From: Chthonobacter albigriseus | Lineage (GTDB): Bacteria > Pseudomonadota > Alphaproteobacteria > Rhizobiales > Pleomorphomonadaceae | Direction: 5' to 3' | Assembly: GCF_013839445.1 (NCBI RefSeq) | Contig: NZ_JACDIT010000008.1 | Span: forward strand, 62,001 to 126,000 | Length of the DNA stretch: 64,000 nt | In this document: piece by piece, positions 7,866 to 19,517 of the stretch | Numbering within the stretch: the stretch's first letter is position 1 | How the letters are laid out: each line of letters starts with the position of its first letter | Translations under genes and position numbers: made by a program | The notes under the pieces: model-generated | What the model was told of the DNA's origin: nothing | Database searches by the model: none | The model's input: the letters and a program-made list of their open reading frames with translations, nothing else

Positions 7866-8981
7866 TCAGGCGACGCGAGCCTGGGTCGCCGGATCGAAGA
7901 ACACCGCCTTGTCCATGTTGAAGGCGAAGTCGACCCGCTCGCCGGGGCGGACGCGGGCGTCGGAGCGCATGCGCGCGATCACTTCGCGGGCGCCAAGGCG
8001 CGTCACCACGAAGGTGTCGGATCCCGCGGGCTCCACGACGTCGACGTGGCAGCCGGCGTGGACCACCGTGCGCGCGGTGCGGTCGGCGCCGTCGGTGTCG
8101 GTGATCGCCTCAGGGCGGATGCCGAGCAGAATCTCGCGGCCGTCGTGGCGGGCGAGCGACGCAGCGCCACGGCCGGCTTCCAGGAGAAGATCCGGCTCGT
8201 TGTCGCGCTTTAGGGCCACCGCCACCGCGCTGCCGTTGGCCGTCACGCGGGCGGGGACGAGGTTCATCGCCGGCGAGCCCATGAAGTCGGCGACGAAGAC
8301 GTTGACCGGGTCGTTGTAGATCTCCGCCGGGGTGCCGAACTGCTGCAGCACGCCATCCTTCAGCACGGCGATCTGGGTGGCGAGCGTCATCGCCTCGATC
8401 TGGTCGTGCGTCACGTAGACGATGGTGGTGCCCATCTTCTGGTGCAGCCGCTTGATCTCGGTGCGCATATCGACGCGCAGCTTGGCGTCGAGGTTGGAGA
8501 GCGGCTCGTCGAACAGGAAGACCTGCGGGTCGCGCACCAGGGCGCGGCCCATGGCGACGCGCTGGCGCTGGCCACCGGAGAGCTGGCTCGGCTTGCGGTT
8601 GAGGAGGTGACCGATCTGCAGCATGTCGGCGACGCGGGCCACCGCCTTGTCGCGTTCGGCCTTGTCGACACCGCGCATCTCCAGGCCGAAGGCGATGTTC
8701 CCGCCCACCGTCATGTTCGGATAGAGCGCGTAGGACTGGAACACCATGGCGATGTCGCGCTGGGACGGCGGCAGCTCGTTGACCCGCTTGCCCTTGATGC
8801 GGATCTCGCCCTCGCTGATCGTATCGAGGCCGGCGATCATGGACAGCAGCGTGGACTTGCCGCAGCCGGACGGGCCGACGAGCACCAGGAAGCCGCCCTC
8901 CTCGACCTGGAGGTTGATGCCCTTCAGCACCTCCACCGGGCCGAAACGCTTGATGAGGCTGTCGATCTCGAGGAATGCCAT
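7866..8981 (-). CDS. Sugar ABC transporter ATP-binding protein (MalK/UgpC type)
   Basis: A 371-residue ATPase energising the adjacent permease pair. It has Walker A GPSGCGKST (about residue 36), the Q-loop, signature LSGGQRQR (about 134), Walker B VFLFDEP and the H-loop (VTHDQ). The extra C-terminal 130 residues are the TOBE/regulatory domain typical of MalK/UgpC and of carbohydrate importers. The gene starts 5 bases beyond the end of the permease gene, so the transporter order is binding protein - permease - permease - ATPase. Confidence 0.95.
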   Translation of the reverse strand: MAFLEIDSLIKRFGPVEVLKGINLQVEEGGFLVLVGPSGCGKSTLLSMIAGLDTISEGEIRIKGKRVNELPPSQRDIAMVFQSYALYPNMTVGGNIAFGLEMRGVDKAERDKAVARVADMLQIGHLLNRKPSQLSGGQRQRVAMGRALVRDPQVFLFDEPLSNLDAKLRVDMRTEIKRLHQKMGTTIVYVTHDQIEAMTLATQIAVLKDGVLQQFGTPAEIYNDPVNVFVADFMGSPAMNLVPARVTANGSAVAVALKRDNEPDLLLEAGRGAASLARHDGREILLGIRPEAITDTDGADRTARTVVHAGCHVDVVEPAGSDTFVVTRLGAREVIARMRSDARVRPGERVDFAFNMDKAVFFDPATQARVA

Positions 8982-8986
8982 TGGTT

Positions 8987-9868
8987 TCAGCCCTTAACTG
9001 CGCCCGCCATCAGGCCGCGCACGAAGTAGCGTCCGGAGACGATGTAGACGACGAGGGTGGGGAGCGCGGCCATGATCGCGCCGGCGAAGTGGACGTTGTA
9101 TTCCTTCACGCCGGTGGACGAGGACACCAGGTTGTTGAGCGCCACCGTCATCGGCATGGAGTCGAAGTCGCCGAACGAGGCACCGAAGAGGAAGTCGTTC
9201 CAGACGTTGGTGAACTGCCAGATGACGGTGACCACGATGATCGGGCCGGACGACGGCAGCAGGATGCGGAAGAAGATCTGCCAGAAGCTCGCCCCGTCGA
9301 TCTGCGCGGCCTTCACCAATTCGGTCGGGAAGGCCTCGTAGTAGTTGCGGAAGAAGAGCGTGGTAAAGCCGATGCCGTAGACCACGTGCACCATCACGAG
9401 CCCCGGCGTGGAGCCGGCGAGGCCGACGAGGCCGAGGATGCGGGCCATCGGGATCAGGACGATCTGGAACGGAATGAAGCAGGCGAGCAGCATCATGCCG
9501 AAGACGATGTCGTGGCCGGGGAAGCGCCACTTGGTGAGCACGTAGCCGTTGATCGCCCCGAAGACGGTTGAGAGCGCCACGGCCGGCACCACCATCAGGA
9601 TGGAGTTGATGAAGTAGGGCGAGAGGCCGGTTGGCGAGACGCCGATCTGCGCGGAGTTCCAGGCGGTCAGCCAGGGCTCGACGGTGAAGAGCTTGGGCAG
9701 TGCAAGCATCGCCCCACCGCGGATCTCGTCCAGCGGTTTGAACGAGTTCACCACCATCACGTAGAACGGCAAGAGGTAGTAGACGGCGAAGACGATCAGC
9801 AGCGCGTAGATCAGCGCCCGCGTCACCCGGCCCGTGCGGACCGCCGTATCGGGAGAGCTAACGGCCAT
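8987..9868 (-). CDS. Carbohydrate ABC transporter permease (MalG/UgpE type)
   Basis: A 293-residue inner-membrane protein with about six hydrophobic segments. The first is ALIYALLIVFAVYYLLPFYVM near residue 15. The cytoplasmic EAA loop is visible as EAFPTELVKAAQIDGASFWQIFFRI-type sequence (around residues 180-205), which docks to the ATPase. The start overlaps the end of the other permease gene by 11 bases. It forms the heteromeric channel with that permease for a sugar or polyol not identifiable from sequence. Confidence 0.93.
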   Translation of the reverse strand: MAVSSPDTAVRTGRVTRALIYALLIVFAVYYLLPFYVMVVNSFKPLDEIRGGAMLALPKLFTVEPWLTAWNSAQIGVSPTGLSPYFINSILMVVPAVALSTVFGAINGYVLTKWRFPGHDIVFGMMLLACFIPFQIVLIPMARILGLVGLAGSTPGLVMVHVVYGIGFTTLFFRNYYEAFPTELVKAAQIDGASFWQIFFRILLPSSGPIIVVTVIWQFTNVWNDFLFGASFGDFDSMPMTVALNNLVSSSTGVKEYNVHFAGAIMAALPTLVVYIVSGRYFVRGLMAGAVKG

Positions 9869-10787
9869 TGGACTGCCCTCCTTTCACTTCCGCGTAGATG
9901 TAGGGGACGATCACAGAGGCGATCATCACCAGCATGATGACCGCCGAGGAGGCGCCGATGCCCATCTGGTTGCGGGTGAAGGTGTAGGAATACATGAAAG
10001 TGGCGGGCAGCTCGGTCGCCCGTCCCGGGCCGCCGTTGGTGAGCGCCACGACGAGGTCGTAGGACTTGATGGCGAGGTGCGCCAGCACCACGAAGGCGCT
10101 GAGGAACGCCGGCTTCAGGAGCGGGATCACGATGCGGCGGTAGAGCTGAAAATTGGAGGCGCCGTCGATCTGCGCCGCCTTCAGTATCTCGTTGTCGATG
10201 CCGCGCAGGCCGGCGAGGAACATCGCCATCACGAAGCCGGAGGACTGCCAGACGGCGGCGATGACGACCGTGTAGATCGCCATGTCGTTGTTCTTGATCC
10301 AGTCGAAGGTGAAGGTCTCGAAGCCCCAGGAGCGGACGATCGTTTCCACGCCGATGCCGGGATCCAGGAACCACTTCCAGGCGGTGCCCGTGACGATGAA
10401 GGAGAGCGCCATCGGGTAGAGGTAGATCGGCCGGAGCAGGCCCTCGCCGCGGATCTTCTGGTCGAGCAGGATCGCGAGGCCGAGCCCGACAATCGTGCAG
10501 ATCACGATGTAGAGGCCGCCGAAGATGGCGAGGTTCGACAGCGCGGTCCACCAGTTCGGCGCGGCGAACAGCTTCTCGTAGTTCTGCAGGCCGACAAAAG
10601 TGAAGTTCGGCAGGATCTTCGAGTTGGTGAAGGAGAGATAGAAGGTGAAGAGGATGAAGCCGTAGACGAACAGCAGCACGGCCGCGAAGCTCGGCGCCAG
10701 GACGAGCCTCGGCAGCCAGCCCTGGAGCCGCTCGCGCGCGGTGGCCGTCGTCACGATCGGCACGGTTTCGGTCTGCGTGATCGACAC
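9858..10787 (-). CDS. Carbohydrate ABC transporter permease (MalF/UgpA type)
   Basis: A 309-residue permease with six predicted membrane segments (first WLPRLVLAPSFAAVLLFVYG) and an EAA loop around DNEILKAAQIDGASNFQLYR. The start was set at GTG 10787 (MSITQTETV) because GAGGA lies 7 bases upstream. A longer frame reaches 10955, but its extra N-terminus is Arg/Pro-rich and implausible. It lies between the substrate-binding protein gene (about 170 bases upstream) and the MalG-type gene. Confidence 0.92.
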   Translation of the reverse strand: MSITQTETVPIVTTATARERLQGWLPRLVLAPSFAAVLLFVYGFILFTFYLSFTNSKILPNFTFVGLQNYEKLFAAPNWWTALSNLAIFGGLYIVICTIVGLGLAILLDQKIRGEGLLRPIYLYPMALSFIVTGTAWKWFLDPGIGVETIVRSWGFETFTFDWIKNNDMAIYTVVIAAVWQSSGFVMAMFLAGLRGIDNEILKAAQIDGASNFQLYRRIVIPLLKPAFLSAFVVLAHLAIKSYDLVVALTNGGPGRATELPATFMYSYTFTRNQMGIGASSAVIMLVMIASVIVPYIYAEVKGGQSNGR

Positions 10788-10958
10788 GGGTCTATCCTCG
10801 CGGGAGATGTCAGGGGGATCCCCGGCGGACGAGCCGCCGGGGACAGATCGAGATGCGGACGGTGAAAGCCCCGGGGGCACCCGGCAACGCACCGGGAGTC
10901 CGCGGTGGTCCGGCATGGCGGGCGAGCGCCGTAACGCCGCCCGCCAAGACCGCACCCG

Positions 10959-12200
10959 TCACTGCGCGGCGGCGACCGCTTCCACCAGCTGCTTGGTGGC
11001 GGCCGCCGGATCGACCTGGCCGTTGAAGGCCGCGGTGACCACGTCGTAGACGGCCTGCTTGACGGCAGCCGGGGCGGCGTGGCCGTGGGCCATGGAGCCG
11101 AACAGCTTGCCGGAGGCGGAGGCCTCGGCGAGGTCCTTCATGCCTTTCTTGCCGCAGTCGTCGAAGTCGGTGTCGGGCACGTCGGTGCGTGCCGGGACCG
11201 AGCCCTTGACCACGTTGAAGGCCGACTGGAAGCCCGGCTCCGCGATGGCGGCGGCGAGCTTGACCTGGGCGGCCTGCTTGTCTTCACCGACCGAGAACAT
11301 GGCGAACTGGTCGGAGTTGAAGGTGACCGTTCCCTGGGTGCCCGGGAAGCGGAAGCAGCTGAAGTCGACGCCCGGCTTCTGGCCGGCCTTCAGGAACTCG
11401 CCCTTGGCCCAGTCGCCCATGAACTGAACGCCGGCCTTGCCCTCGATGACCATCGCGGAGGCGAGGTTCCAGTCGCGGCCGGAGAAGTTGTCGTCCACAT
11501 AGGTGCGCAGCTGCGCCATCCGCTCGAAGGCGGTCTTCATGGTGTCCGAGCCGAGGGCCTCGGGGTCGAGGTCCACCAGCGCCTTCTTGTAGAAGTCCGG
11601 TCCGCCGGTGGACATCACGACGGCGTCGAAGATGGTCGCGTCCTGCCAGGGCTGGCCGCCGTGGGCGACGGCGACCTTGCCGGCGGCCTTGATCTTGTCG
11701 AGCGCGGCGATCAGCTCGTCCCAGCTGGTGGGTTCGGCGATGCCGAGTTCGTCGAAGATCTTCTTGTTGGCCCACACCCAGTTGGTGGAGTGGACGTTGA
11801 CGGGCGCGGCGACCCACTTGCCGTCATACTTGGAGAACTTCTGCAGCGCCTCGGGGACGACCTTGTCCCAGCCTTCCTTGGCCGCGAGGTCGTTGAGATC
11901 GGCGAGCGCACCCTGCTCGGCCCAGTCGGTGATGTCGAAGCCGAGCATCTGCACGGCCGTCGGCGGGTTGCCGGAGGTGACGCGGGCGCGCAGAACGGTC
12001 ATGGCCTGCTCGCCACCACCGCCGGCAACCGGCATGTCCTGCCAGGCGACGCCTTCCTTCTCCAGGTTGCCCTTGAGCACGTTGAGCGCCGCGGCTTCAC
12101 CGCCGGACGTCCACCAGTGCAGAACCTCCACCTGCTCCGCAGCCATTACGGATCCGGTGAGCGCGACCGAGAACACGGTCCCCATCAGAAGCTTATACAT
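10959..12200 (-). CDS. Carbohydrate ABC transporter substrate-binding protein (family 1 / MalE-like)
   Basis: A 413-residue periplasmic protein. It begins with a clear signal peptide ([23 protein letters not shown], cleavage after AA near residue 21), followed by [11 protein letters not shown], the hallmark start of the glucose/sugar-binding branch of this family. Aromatic residues (HWW, STNWVW, GQPW) line the likely sugar site. The start at ATG 12200 has a strong GGAGGAGAA site 7 bases upstream; an ATG six codons earlier lies on that site. It is the first gene of the transporter operon. The operator-like palindrome at 12257-12274 lies upstream. Confidence 0.94.
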   Translation of the reverse strand: MYKLLMGTVFSVALTGSVMAAEQVEVLHWWTSGGEAAALNVLKGNLEKEGVAWQDMPVAGGGGEQAMTVLRARVTSGNPPTAVQMLGFDITDWAEQGALADLNDLAAKEGWDKVVPEALQKFSKYDGKWVAAPVNVHSTNWVWANKKIFDELGIAEPTSWDELIAALDKIKAAGKVAVAHGGQPWQDATIFDAVVMSTGGPDFYKKALVDLDPEALGSDTMKTAFERMAQLRTYVDDNFSGRDWNLASAMVIEGKAGVQFMGDWAKGEFLKAGQKPGVDFSCFRFPGTQGTVTFNSDQFAMFSVGEDKQAAQVKLAAAIAEPGFQSAFNVVKGSVPARTDVPDTDFDDCGKKGMKDLAEASASGKLFGSMAHGHAAPAAVKQAVYDVVTAAFNGQVDPAAATKQLVEAVAAAQ

Positions 12201-12256
12201 ATGTTCTTCTCCTCCCATGCCCCATTGTATAGGGCTTCGGCCATATGGCCTGTGCT

Positions 12257-12287
12257 ACCTGTAACGTTGCAGGTGACCGCCTGTCAA
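12257..12287 (-). promoter_or_regulatory. Candidate LacI-type operator and -35 box upstream of the sugar transporter operon
   Basis: ACCTGTAACGTTGCAGGT (12257-12274) is an 18-bp palindrome with a single mismatched pair and the central AACGTT of LacI-family operators. Leftward, a consensus -35 TTGACA lies at 12287-12282, putting the operator in the spacer and -10 region. No good -10 was seen at 17-18 spacing (TTACAG or TACAGG). The LacI gene ending at 12302 is the natural candidate regulator. A second palindrome GGCCATATGGCC lies at 12239-12250. Confidence 0.6.
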
Positions 12288-12301
12288 CGAACCAGGATCT
12301 C

Positions 12302-13369
12302 TCATCCGACCGGTTGCATGGCCGCCCTCAACCGTTGCGTCGCGTCGGGCTGCTCCACCGCCTGAAGCGTCGCCGGGTCCTCGCCTGCGATCGCGCGCAG
12401 CAGCAGAGCCGCCAGTTCGCGGCCGGCGAGGCGGATGTCCTCGCCGATCCGCCCGACGGCCGGCATCTGCATGCCGAGGATCGGCAGCGTCTGCTTGGCA
12501 ACGATGTGGTAGTCGCGCCCGATCACCAGTCCCTCGGCCTGGAAGGCGGAGACGATGGCGGCGGCCGACACGTCGCCCGGCAGCACGAAACCGTCCGGGC
12601 GGTCCGGCCCGAGGGCGATCCGACGGGCCTCGGCGACGATCGCATCCACGGGGGTGTCGAGGTCGATGCCGGCGAGAATTTCTCCGGAGACGCCGTATGC
12701 TTCGACCGCCGCGCGGAAGCCGTCCACCGTGTGACGGTGAAAGGTGAGCGCGGGGGACGGCTCCAGCAGCGCCAGGCGTCGGGCGCCCGCCGTTACGAGC
12801 CGCTCCACGGCCATCCGGGCGAAGGCCTCGTTGTCGTAATCGTAGAAGGCGTGCGGCTCCGGCAGCGCCGAGCGTCCGTGAGTGACGAAGGGAAAGCCGT
12901 GCCGCTGGAGATAGGCGATCCGTTCGTCGTCGGGGCTGGTGCGGGTGAAGATCACGCCGTCGGCGGACTTGGTCTCCACGAGGTAGCGGATCGGGGCCAT
13001 GGTGTCGCGATCGAGGAAATGCGGCGTGACCACCAGGTGGTAGCTGGAGCCGCGCAGCACCTCGGAGATGCCGTAGATCAGCTCCAGGCCGAAGGAGATC
13101 AGCTCCTCATGGGGCGAGAGCACCAGGCTGATGACATTGGTGCGGCCTGTGCGCAGGCGCACGCCGGCCCGGTTCGGGCGATAGCCGATCTCGTTGGCGA
13201 TGCGGCGGACGCGCGCCTTGGTGGCCTCGCCGATGTCGGGTGCGTCTTTGAGCGCCTTCGACACTGTGGTGACGCCGAGACCTGCGATGGTCGCGATCGT
13301 GCGCAGGGTGGCGGACCCGGGCGGGTGCGCGACGGCGGCGTCGTCGGTCGGCATCGGCTCCTCCGTCAT
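12302..13369 (-). CDS. LacI-family transcriptional regulator (of the adjacent ABC transporter)
   Basis: A 355-residue repressor-type protein. The N-terminal helix-turn-helix is ATLRTIATIAGLGVTTVSKAL (about residues 19-40), with the hinge (NRAGVRLRTGRTNVI) and a periplasmic-binding-protein-like effector domain to the C-terminus. The start was set at ATG 13369 (MTEEP) because GAGAGG lies 7 bases upstream; an ATG seven codons earlier overlaps that site. It lies directly upstream of the transporter operon in the same direction, so it probably senses the imported sugar and binds the palindrome at 12257. Effector unknown. Confidence 0.92.
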   Translation of the reverse strand: MTEEPMPTDDAAVAHPPGSATLRTIATIAGLGVTTVSKALKDAPDIGEATKARVRRIANEIGYRPNRAGVRLRTGRTNVISLVLSPHEELISFGLELIYGISEVLRGSSYHLVVTPHFLDRDTMAPIRYLVETKSADGVIFTRTSPDDERIAYLQRHGFPFVTHGRSALPEPHAFYDYDNEAFARMAVERLVTAGARRLALLEPSPALTFHRHTVDGFRAAVEAYGVSGEILAGIDLDTPVDAIVAEARRIALGPDRPDGFVLPGDVSAAAIVSAFQAEGLVIGRDYHIVAKQTLPILGMQMPAVGRIGEDIRLAGRELAALLLRAIAGEDPATLQAVEQPDATQRLRAAMQPVG

Positions 13370-13402
13370 CGGGTTTCCTCTCTCGTTCACGATCGGTCGC
13401 GC

Positions 13403-14929
13403 TCAGTCTACGGTGGCCGGGGTGGCCCACCAGCCGGTACGCGGGCCGGCGTGGAACTGGATCGTTTTCGTCTCGGTGTAGTCCTCCACGGCCGCCTTGC
13501 CGAGCTCGCGGCCGAGGCCGCTCTGCTTGGCGCCCCCGAAGGGAAGTTCCGGATATCCGTCCATGAATGTGTTGACCCACACCGTACCGGTCCGGGCGGC
13601 GCGTGCAAGGTTCATGCAGGTGTCGATGTCGCGGCTCCAGACGCCGGCCGAGAGGCCGTAATCGGTGCCGTTGAGCAGCTGCGCCGCCTCCTCCGCCGTC
13701 CGGAAGGAGAGCACGGAGAGCACCGGCCCGAAGATCTCGTCGCGGGCGACCGGCATCTCGGGCTTCACGCCGGCGATCACGGTCGGGCCCATGTACTGGC
13801 CGGCTGAGGCTCCGATGCCGCGTCCGTCGGCAAAGAGGCGCGCGCCGGCGGCTTCGGCCGAGGCGACGGCGGCATGGATCTGGCGGAGATGGTCCGGCGT
13901 GATGATCGCGCCGACCTTGGTGCGGGGATCGAGGGGATCGCCCACGACAACGTTGCGGGCGCGCACCTCGAAGGCCGCCAGGAACTCGGCCTCGAGACCC
14001 TCCTGGAGAATGACGCGAGAGCCGGCGTTGCAGCATTCACCGGCGTTGAAGAAGGCACCGAAGACGGCCGCGTCCACGGCGGCTTCCAGGTCGGCGTCGC
14101 GGAAGACCACCTGGGCGTTCTTGCCGCCGAGCTCAATCGCGACCTTCTTCAAGGTCGGCGCGGCGGCCTGCATGGTCGCCTGGCCGACGCGGGTGGATCC
14201 GGTGAAGGAGACCATGTCGACGCCGGGATGGGCGGTCATGTGGGCGCCGACGTCCGGGCCGGTGCCGAGCAGGATGTTGACGGCGCCGTTCGGCAGGCCG
14301 GCTTCCATCAGGATCTCGCCGAGCACCACCGTGGAGGCGGAGGTCATCTCCGACGGCTTCACCACGGCCGTGCAGCCGGCGGCAAGCGCGAAGGGCAGCT
14401 TCTGCGCGATGATCAGGAAGGGGAAGTTCCAGGGCGTGATGAGCGCGACCACGCCGATCGGCTCGCGCAGGACGACGCCCAGCATGTCGTCGCCGAGATT
14501 GGCGTAGCTCTCGCCGTGCAGCGTGCGGCAGAGGGCTGCGGCGTAGCGCCAGATGTCGGCGGCGCCGGCGATCTCGCCCAAGGCCTGGGAGATCGGCTTG
14601 CCCGACTCGATCACGTCGAGGCGCGCGATCTCCTCGCGCCGACGGTCGATGATGTCGGCGGCCCTGAGCAGCACAGCGGACCGCTCGGCGGCTTTCAGGC
14701 GCGGCCAGGGGCCCGTGTCGAAGGCACGGCGGGCGGCGGCGACGGCACGGTCCACGTCGACGCGCGTGCCGAAGGCGTAGCGGCTCACCTCCACCCCGTG
14801 GCCCGGCGAGACGCGCGACCCTTCGCGCCCCTCCGCACCGTCGACGAAGGCGCCGTCGATCAGCATGCGGTAGCGCGTCGGGCCGGCGGCGGCCTCGGCA
14901 AGCGCGGCGGGGTTGATGGCGAGCGTCAT
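13403..14929 (-). CDS. NAD(P)-dependent aldehyde dehydrogenase
   Basis: A 508-residue ALDH that would oxidise an aldehyde to a carboxylic acid. Visible motifs: TPWNFPF (166-171), cofactor-pocket KPSE (191-194), FTGSTRVG (242-249), general base Glu266 in ELGGK, and nucleophile Cys300 in GECC (the usual GQ is GE here). It comes immediately after the enoyl-CoA hydratase-like gene and is followed 33 bases later by the second LacI gene. In context it could convert the aldehyde formed by a GMC enzyme into the acid that the upstream CoA-transferase activates; this is inference. Confidence 0.93.
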   Translation of the reverse strand: MTLAINPAALAEAAAGPTRYRMLIDGAFVDGAEGREGSRVSPGHGVEVSRYAFGTRVDVDRAVAAARRAFDTGPWPRLKAAERSAVLLRAADIIDRRREEIARLDVIESGKPISQALGEIAGAADIWRYAAALCRTLHGESYANLGDDMLGVVLREPIGVVALITPWNFPFLIIAQKLPFALAAGCTAVVKPSEMTSASTVVLGEILMEAGLPNGAVNILLGTGPDVGAHMTAHPGVDMVSFTGSTRVGQATMQAAAPTLKKVAIELGGKNAQVVFRDADLEAAVDAAVFGAFFNAGECCNAGSRVILQEGLEAEFLAAFEVRARNVVVGDPLDPRTKVGAIITPDHLRQIHAAVASAEAAGARLFADGRGIGASAGQYMGPTVIAGVKPEMPVARDEIFGPVLSVLSFRTAEEAAQLLNGTDYGLSAGVWSRDIDTCMNLARAARTGTVWVNTFMDGYPELPFGGAKQSGLGRELGKAAVEDYTETKTIQFHAGPRTGWWATPATVD

Positions 14930-14930
14930 G

Positions 14931-15710
14931 TCAGCGGTCCTTGAATGCGGCGGGGCGTTTCTCGCGGAAGCTCGCGACGCCCTCCTTGAGGTCTTCCGTG
15001 GTGGCGACGAGCGCGCCGGCGATCGCCTCCATGGCGGCGTCGCGCTCCTCGCCCTCGGCGGCGTTGATCAGCGCCTTGGCGACCTGGACGGCGACCGGTC
15101 CGCGCGCGGCGATGCCGTCGGCGAGGGCGAGCGAGCGGGCAAGGCCCTCGCCAGTTGCGACCACCTCGTCGAGGATGCCGGCAGCGAGCGCTTCCTCGGC
15201 GTTGTACATCCGGCCGGCCAGCGACATGCGCTTGACGGCGCGGCTGCCGAAGCGGCGGACGAGACGCTGGGTGCCGGACCAGCCCGGTACCATGCCGAGA
15301 CCGCTCTCGGGCAGGCCGACGCGCACGTGTGCCTCGGCAATGATCAGATCGGCGGTCGCGGCGAGTTCCAGACCGCCGCCGAAGGCGTGGCCGTTGAGGA
15401 CCGCCACCAGCGGCTGGCGCAGCCGGGCGAGCCGGTCGAACACGCGGTGGCCGTTGCGCACCCAATCGCGGCCGAAGCCGATGGGGTCCATCCCGGCCCA
15501 GGCGTTGATGTCGCCGCCGGCGGAGAAGGCCTTCTGCCCGCTGCCGGTGATCACCGCTGCGCGCACCGTGCGGTTCGCCTCGGTCGCGTCGATCCAGGCC
15601 TCGATCTCCTCGATCAGGGGCTGGTCGAGCGCGTTCAGCTTCTCCGGCCGGTCGATGGTGAGGATGGCGACGTGGCCGACGATCTCGGCCTTGAGGCGCG
15701 ACGGGGTCAT
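14931..15710 (-). CDS. Enoyl-CoA hydratase/isomerase-family protein
   Basis: A 259-residue crotonase-fold protein. The oxyanion-hole segments are seen as AFSAGGDI (about residues 61-68) and GHAFGGGLELA (about 107-117). The Glu of LPESGLGMVPG is in the place of the first catalytic Glu of hydratases. By eye the second catalytic Glu falls at an Arg (in VKRMSLAG), so it may be an isomerase, hydrolase or lyase rather than a true hydratase. It overlaps the end of the CoA-transferase gene by 4 bases and lies 1 base before the ALDH gene, in a tight operon. Confidence 0.9.
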   Translation of the reverse strand: MTPSRLKAEIVGHVAILTIDRPEKLNALDQPLIEEIEAWIDATEANRTVRAAVITGSGQKAFSAGGDINAWAGMDPIGFGRDWVRNGHRVFDRLARLRQPLVAVLNGHAFGGGLELAATADLIIAEAHVRVGLPESGLGMVPGWSGTQRLVRRFGSRAVKRMSLAGRMYNAEEALAAGILDEVVATGEGLARSLALADGIAARGPVAVQVAKALINAAEGEERDAAMEAIAGALVATTEDLKEGVASFREKRPAAFKDR

Positions 15711-17290
15711 GCGGCGCCTCCGAGGTCGAGGCCGATCGGCTCCGGCCGGAACAGCCGCTCCGGCATGACCTTGAGGTCCTTCGCCACGATCAGCGGCACG
15801 TCGGACTGGGCGAGCACGTCGCGCTCCAGGTCGATGCCGGGGGCGATCTCGGTGACGACGATGCCGTCCGCGGTCAGCGTCATCACGCAGCGCTCGGTGA
15901 CGTAGGTGATGTCCTGGCCCTGCGCGACCGCGCGGCGGCCGGAGAAGGAGACGTGCTCCACCTCGGGCACCAGCTTCTTCACCTTGCCTTCCCTATCGAT
16001 CCGCACCGCGCCGTTCTCCACGGCGAGCTTCGCGCCGGCATTGAAGTAGCCGGAGAAGACGATCTTCTTCGCCCGCGCCGTGATGTCGACGAAGCCGCCG
16101 GCGCCGGCCGTCACGTGCGGGCGGACGGAGAGCTTGGAGACGTTCACCGAGCCGAAGCGGTCGATCTGGAGGAAGGAGAGCAGCGAGCAGTCGAAGCCGC
16201 CGGCCTGGAAGTAGGTGAAGTTGTAGGGGCTCGGAACGATCGCCTCGGCATTGGAGGCGCAGCCGAACTGGAAGTCGAGAAGCGGCACGCCGCCCACGGC
16301 GCCCTGCTCGATCACCCAGGTGACGTCGCCGTGCCGGCCCTCCTCAAGGAGGATGCGCGGCACGTTGGCGGAGATGCCGAAGCCGATGTTGACGGCCCAC
16401 CCGGCCTTCATCTCCATCGCCACCCGTCGGGCGATCACCTTGCCGATGTCGAAGGCGGGGATCTCGAAGCTTTCCAGCGGGCGGAAGATCTCGCCGGAGA
16501 TGGCGGGCTCGTAGACAGTCTGGGTGGTTTGCATCTGGTCCGGGGCGACCACCACATGGTCGACAAGGATGCCGGGAACGTAGACCTGCTGCGGCTTCAT
16601 GGTGCCGGATTTCGCCACCCGCTTGACCTGCGCGATGACGATGCCGCCGTTGTTGTGCGCGGCCATCGCCTGGTCGAGCGGTCCGAGGAAGGCGCCCTCG
16701 TGCTCGTAGGTGAGGTTGCCGCGCTCGTCCGCCGTGGTGGCGCGGATGATCGCGACGTTGGGCGTGATGGCGCGGAAGTAGAGCCATTCGTCGCCGTCGA
16801 AAGTCTGCCGCGAGACGATCGGGCGGGCGGCGGCGCGGGCGTTCATGGCGCAGCCCTCGCGCGCCGGGTCGACGAAGGTGTCGAGGCCTACCTTGGTGAG
16901 CACGCCGGGGCGCTTGGCCGCCGCCTCGCGGTGCATGTCAAACAGGATGCCGGAGGGGATGTTGTAGGCGGCGATGCTGTTGTCGCCGATCATCCGCCAG
17001 ATGGCTGGCGGCTCTGCCGACGACGGTCCGGAGGGATAGGAGCCGGCCAGCACGGTGGAAAGCAGGCCTTCCCGAGCGATGTGGTCAATGCCCTTGATGC
17101 CCCACATGTCGCCGGCCGCGATCGGATGCAGCGTGGTGAGGTTGCGCGGGTGCCCCTCGGCCTCGAAGCGACGGCCAATGGCGGCGAGCACCGCGTCCGG
17201 ACAGCCGAGTCCGGAGGACGAGGAGACCGTGACGACGGCATCGTCGGGGATGAGGGCGGCCGCCTGGTCGGCGGTGATGATCTTCGACAT
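15707..17290 (-). CDS. Acyl-CoA:acetate/3-ketoacid CoA-transferase (YdiF/propionate CoA-transferase-like)
   Basis: A 527-residue family I CoA-transferase with both subunit domains fused, as in YdiF. The catalytic Glu is probably Glu328 in EQGAVGG, at the start of the second domain, where the family forms a glutamyl-CoA thioester. The GxGxxG-like stretch SSSSGLGCPD near residues 23-32 fits the N-terminal domain. Its position before the crotonase-like gene and ALDH suggests it activates a short organic acid with CoA taken from acetyl-CoA or a similar donor. Substrate unknown. Confidence 0.92.
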   Translation of the reverse strand: MSKIITADQAAALIPDDAVVTVSSSSGLGCPDAVLAAIGRRFEAEGHPRNLTTLHPIAAGDMWGIKGIDHIAREGLLSTVLAGSYPSGPSSAEPPAIWRMIGDNSIAAYNIPSGILFDMHREAAAKRPGVLTKVGLDTFVDPAREGCAMNARAAARPIVSRQTFDGDEWLYFRAITPNVAIIRATTADERGNLTYEHEGAFLGPLDQAMAAHNNGGIVIAQVKRVAKSGTMKPQQVYVPGILVDHVVVAPDQMQTTQTVYEPAISGEIFRPLESFEIPAFDIGKVIARRVAMEMKAGWAVNIGFGISANVPRILLEEGRHGDVTWVIEQGAVGGVPLLDFQFGCASNAEAIVPSPYNFTYFQAGGFDCSLLSFLQIDRFGSVNVSKLSVRPHVTAGAGGFVDITARAKKIVFSGYFNAGAKLAVENGAVRIDREGKVKKLVPEVEHVSFSGRRAVAQGQDITYVTERCVMTLTADGIVVTEIAPGIDLERDVLAQSDVPLIVAKDLKVMPERLFRPEPIGLDLGGAA

Positions 17291-17342
17291 CGGGCTTCTT
17301 CGCGTCTCTTCAGTCTTTGGTCTCGTCGGCCGGCGTTTTCGC

Positions 17343-19440
<2,098 letters not shown>

Positions 19441-19517
19441 TCCCCTGCAAATCCCCGAACGGCGTTGATGCGGCGCAGCAATCAGCCGGAGGAGCCGCGA
19501 TCGACGGTCAAATGCGG

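Noticed and set aside
3898-8319. Long plus-strand open frames of several hundred codons
   Set aside because: They are antisense shadows of the GMC, SDR and ABC genes in GC-rich DNA; the products are Arg/Val/Gly-rich with no family motif.
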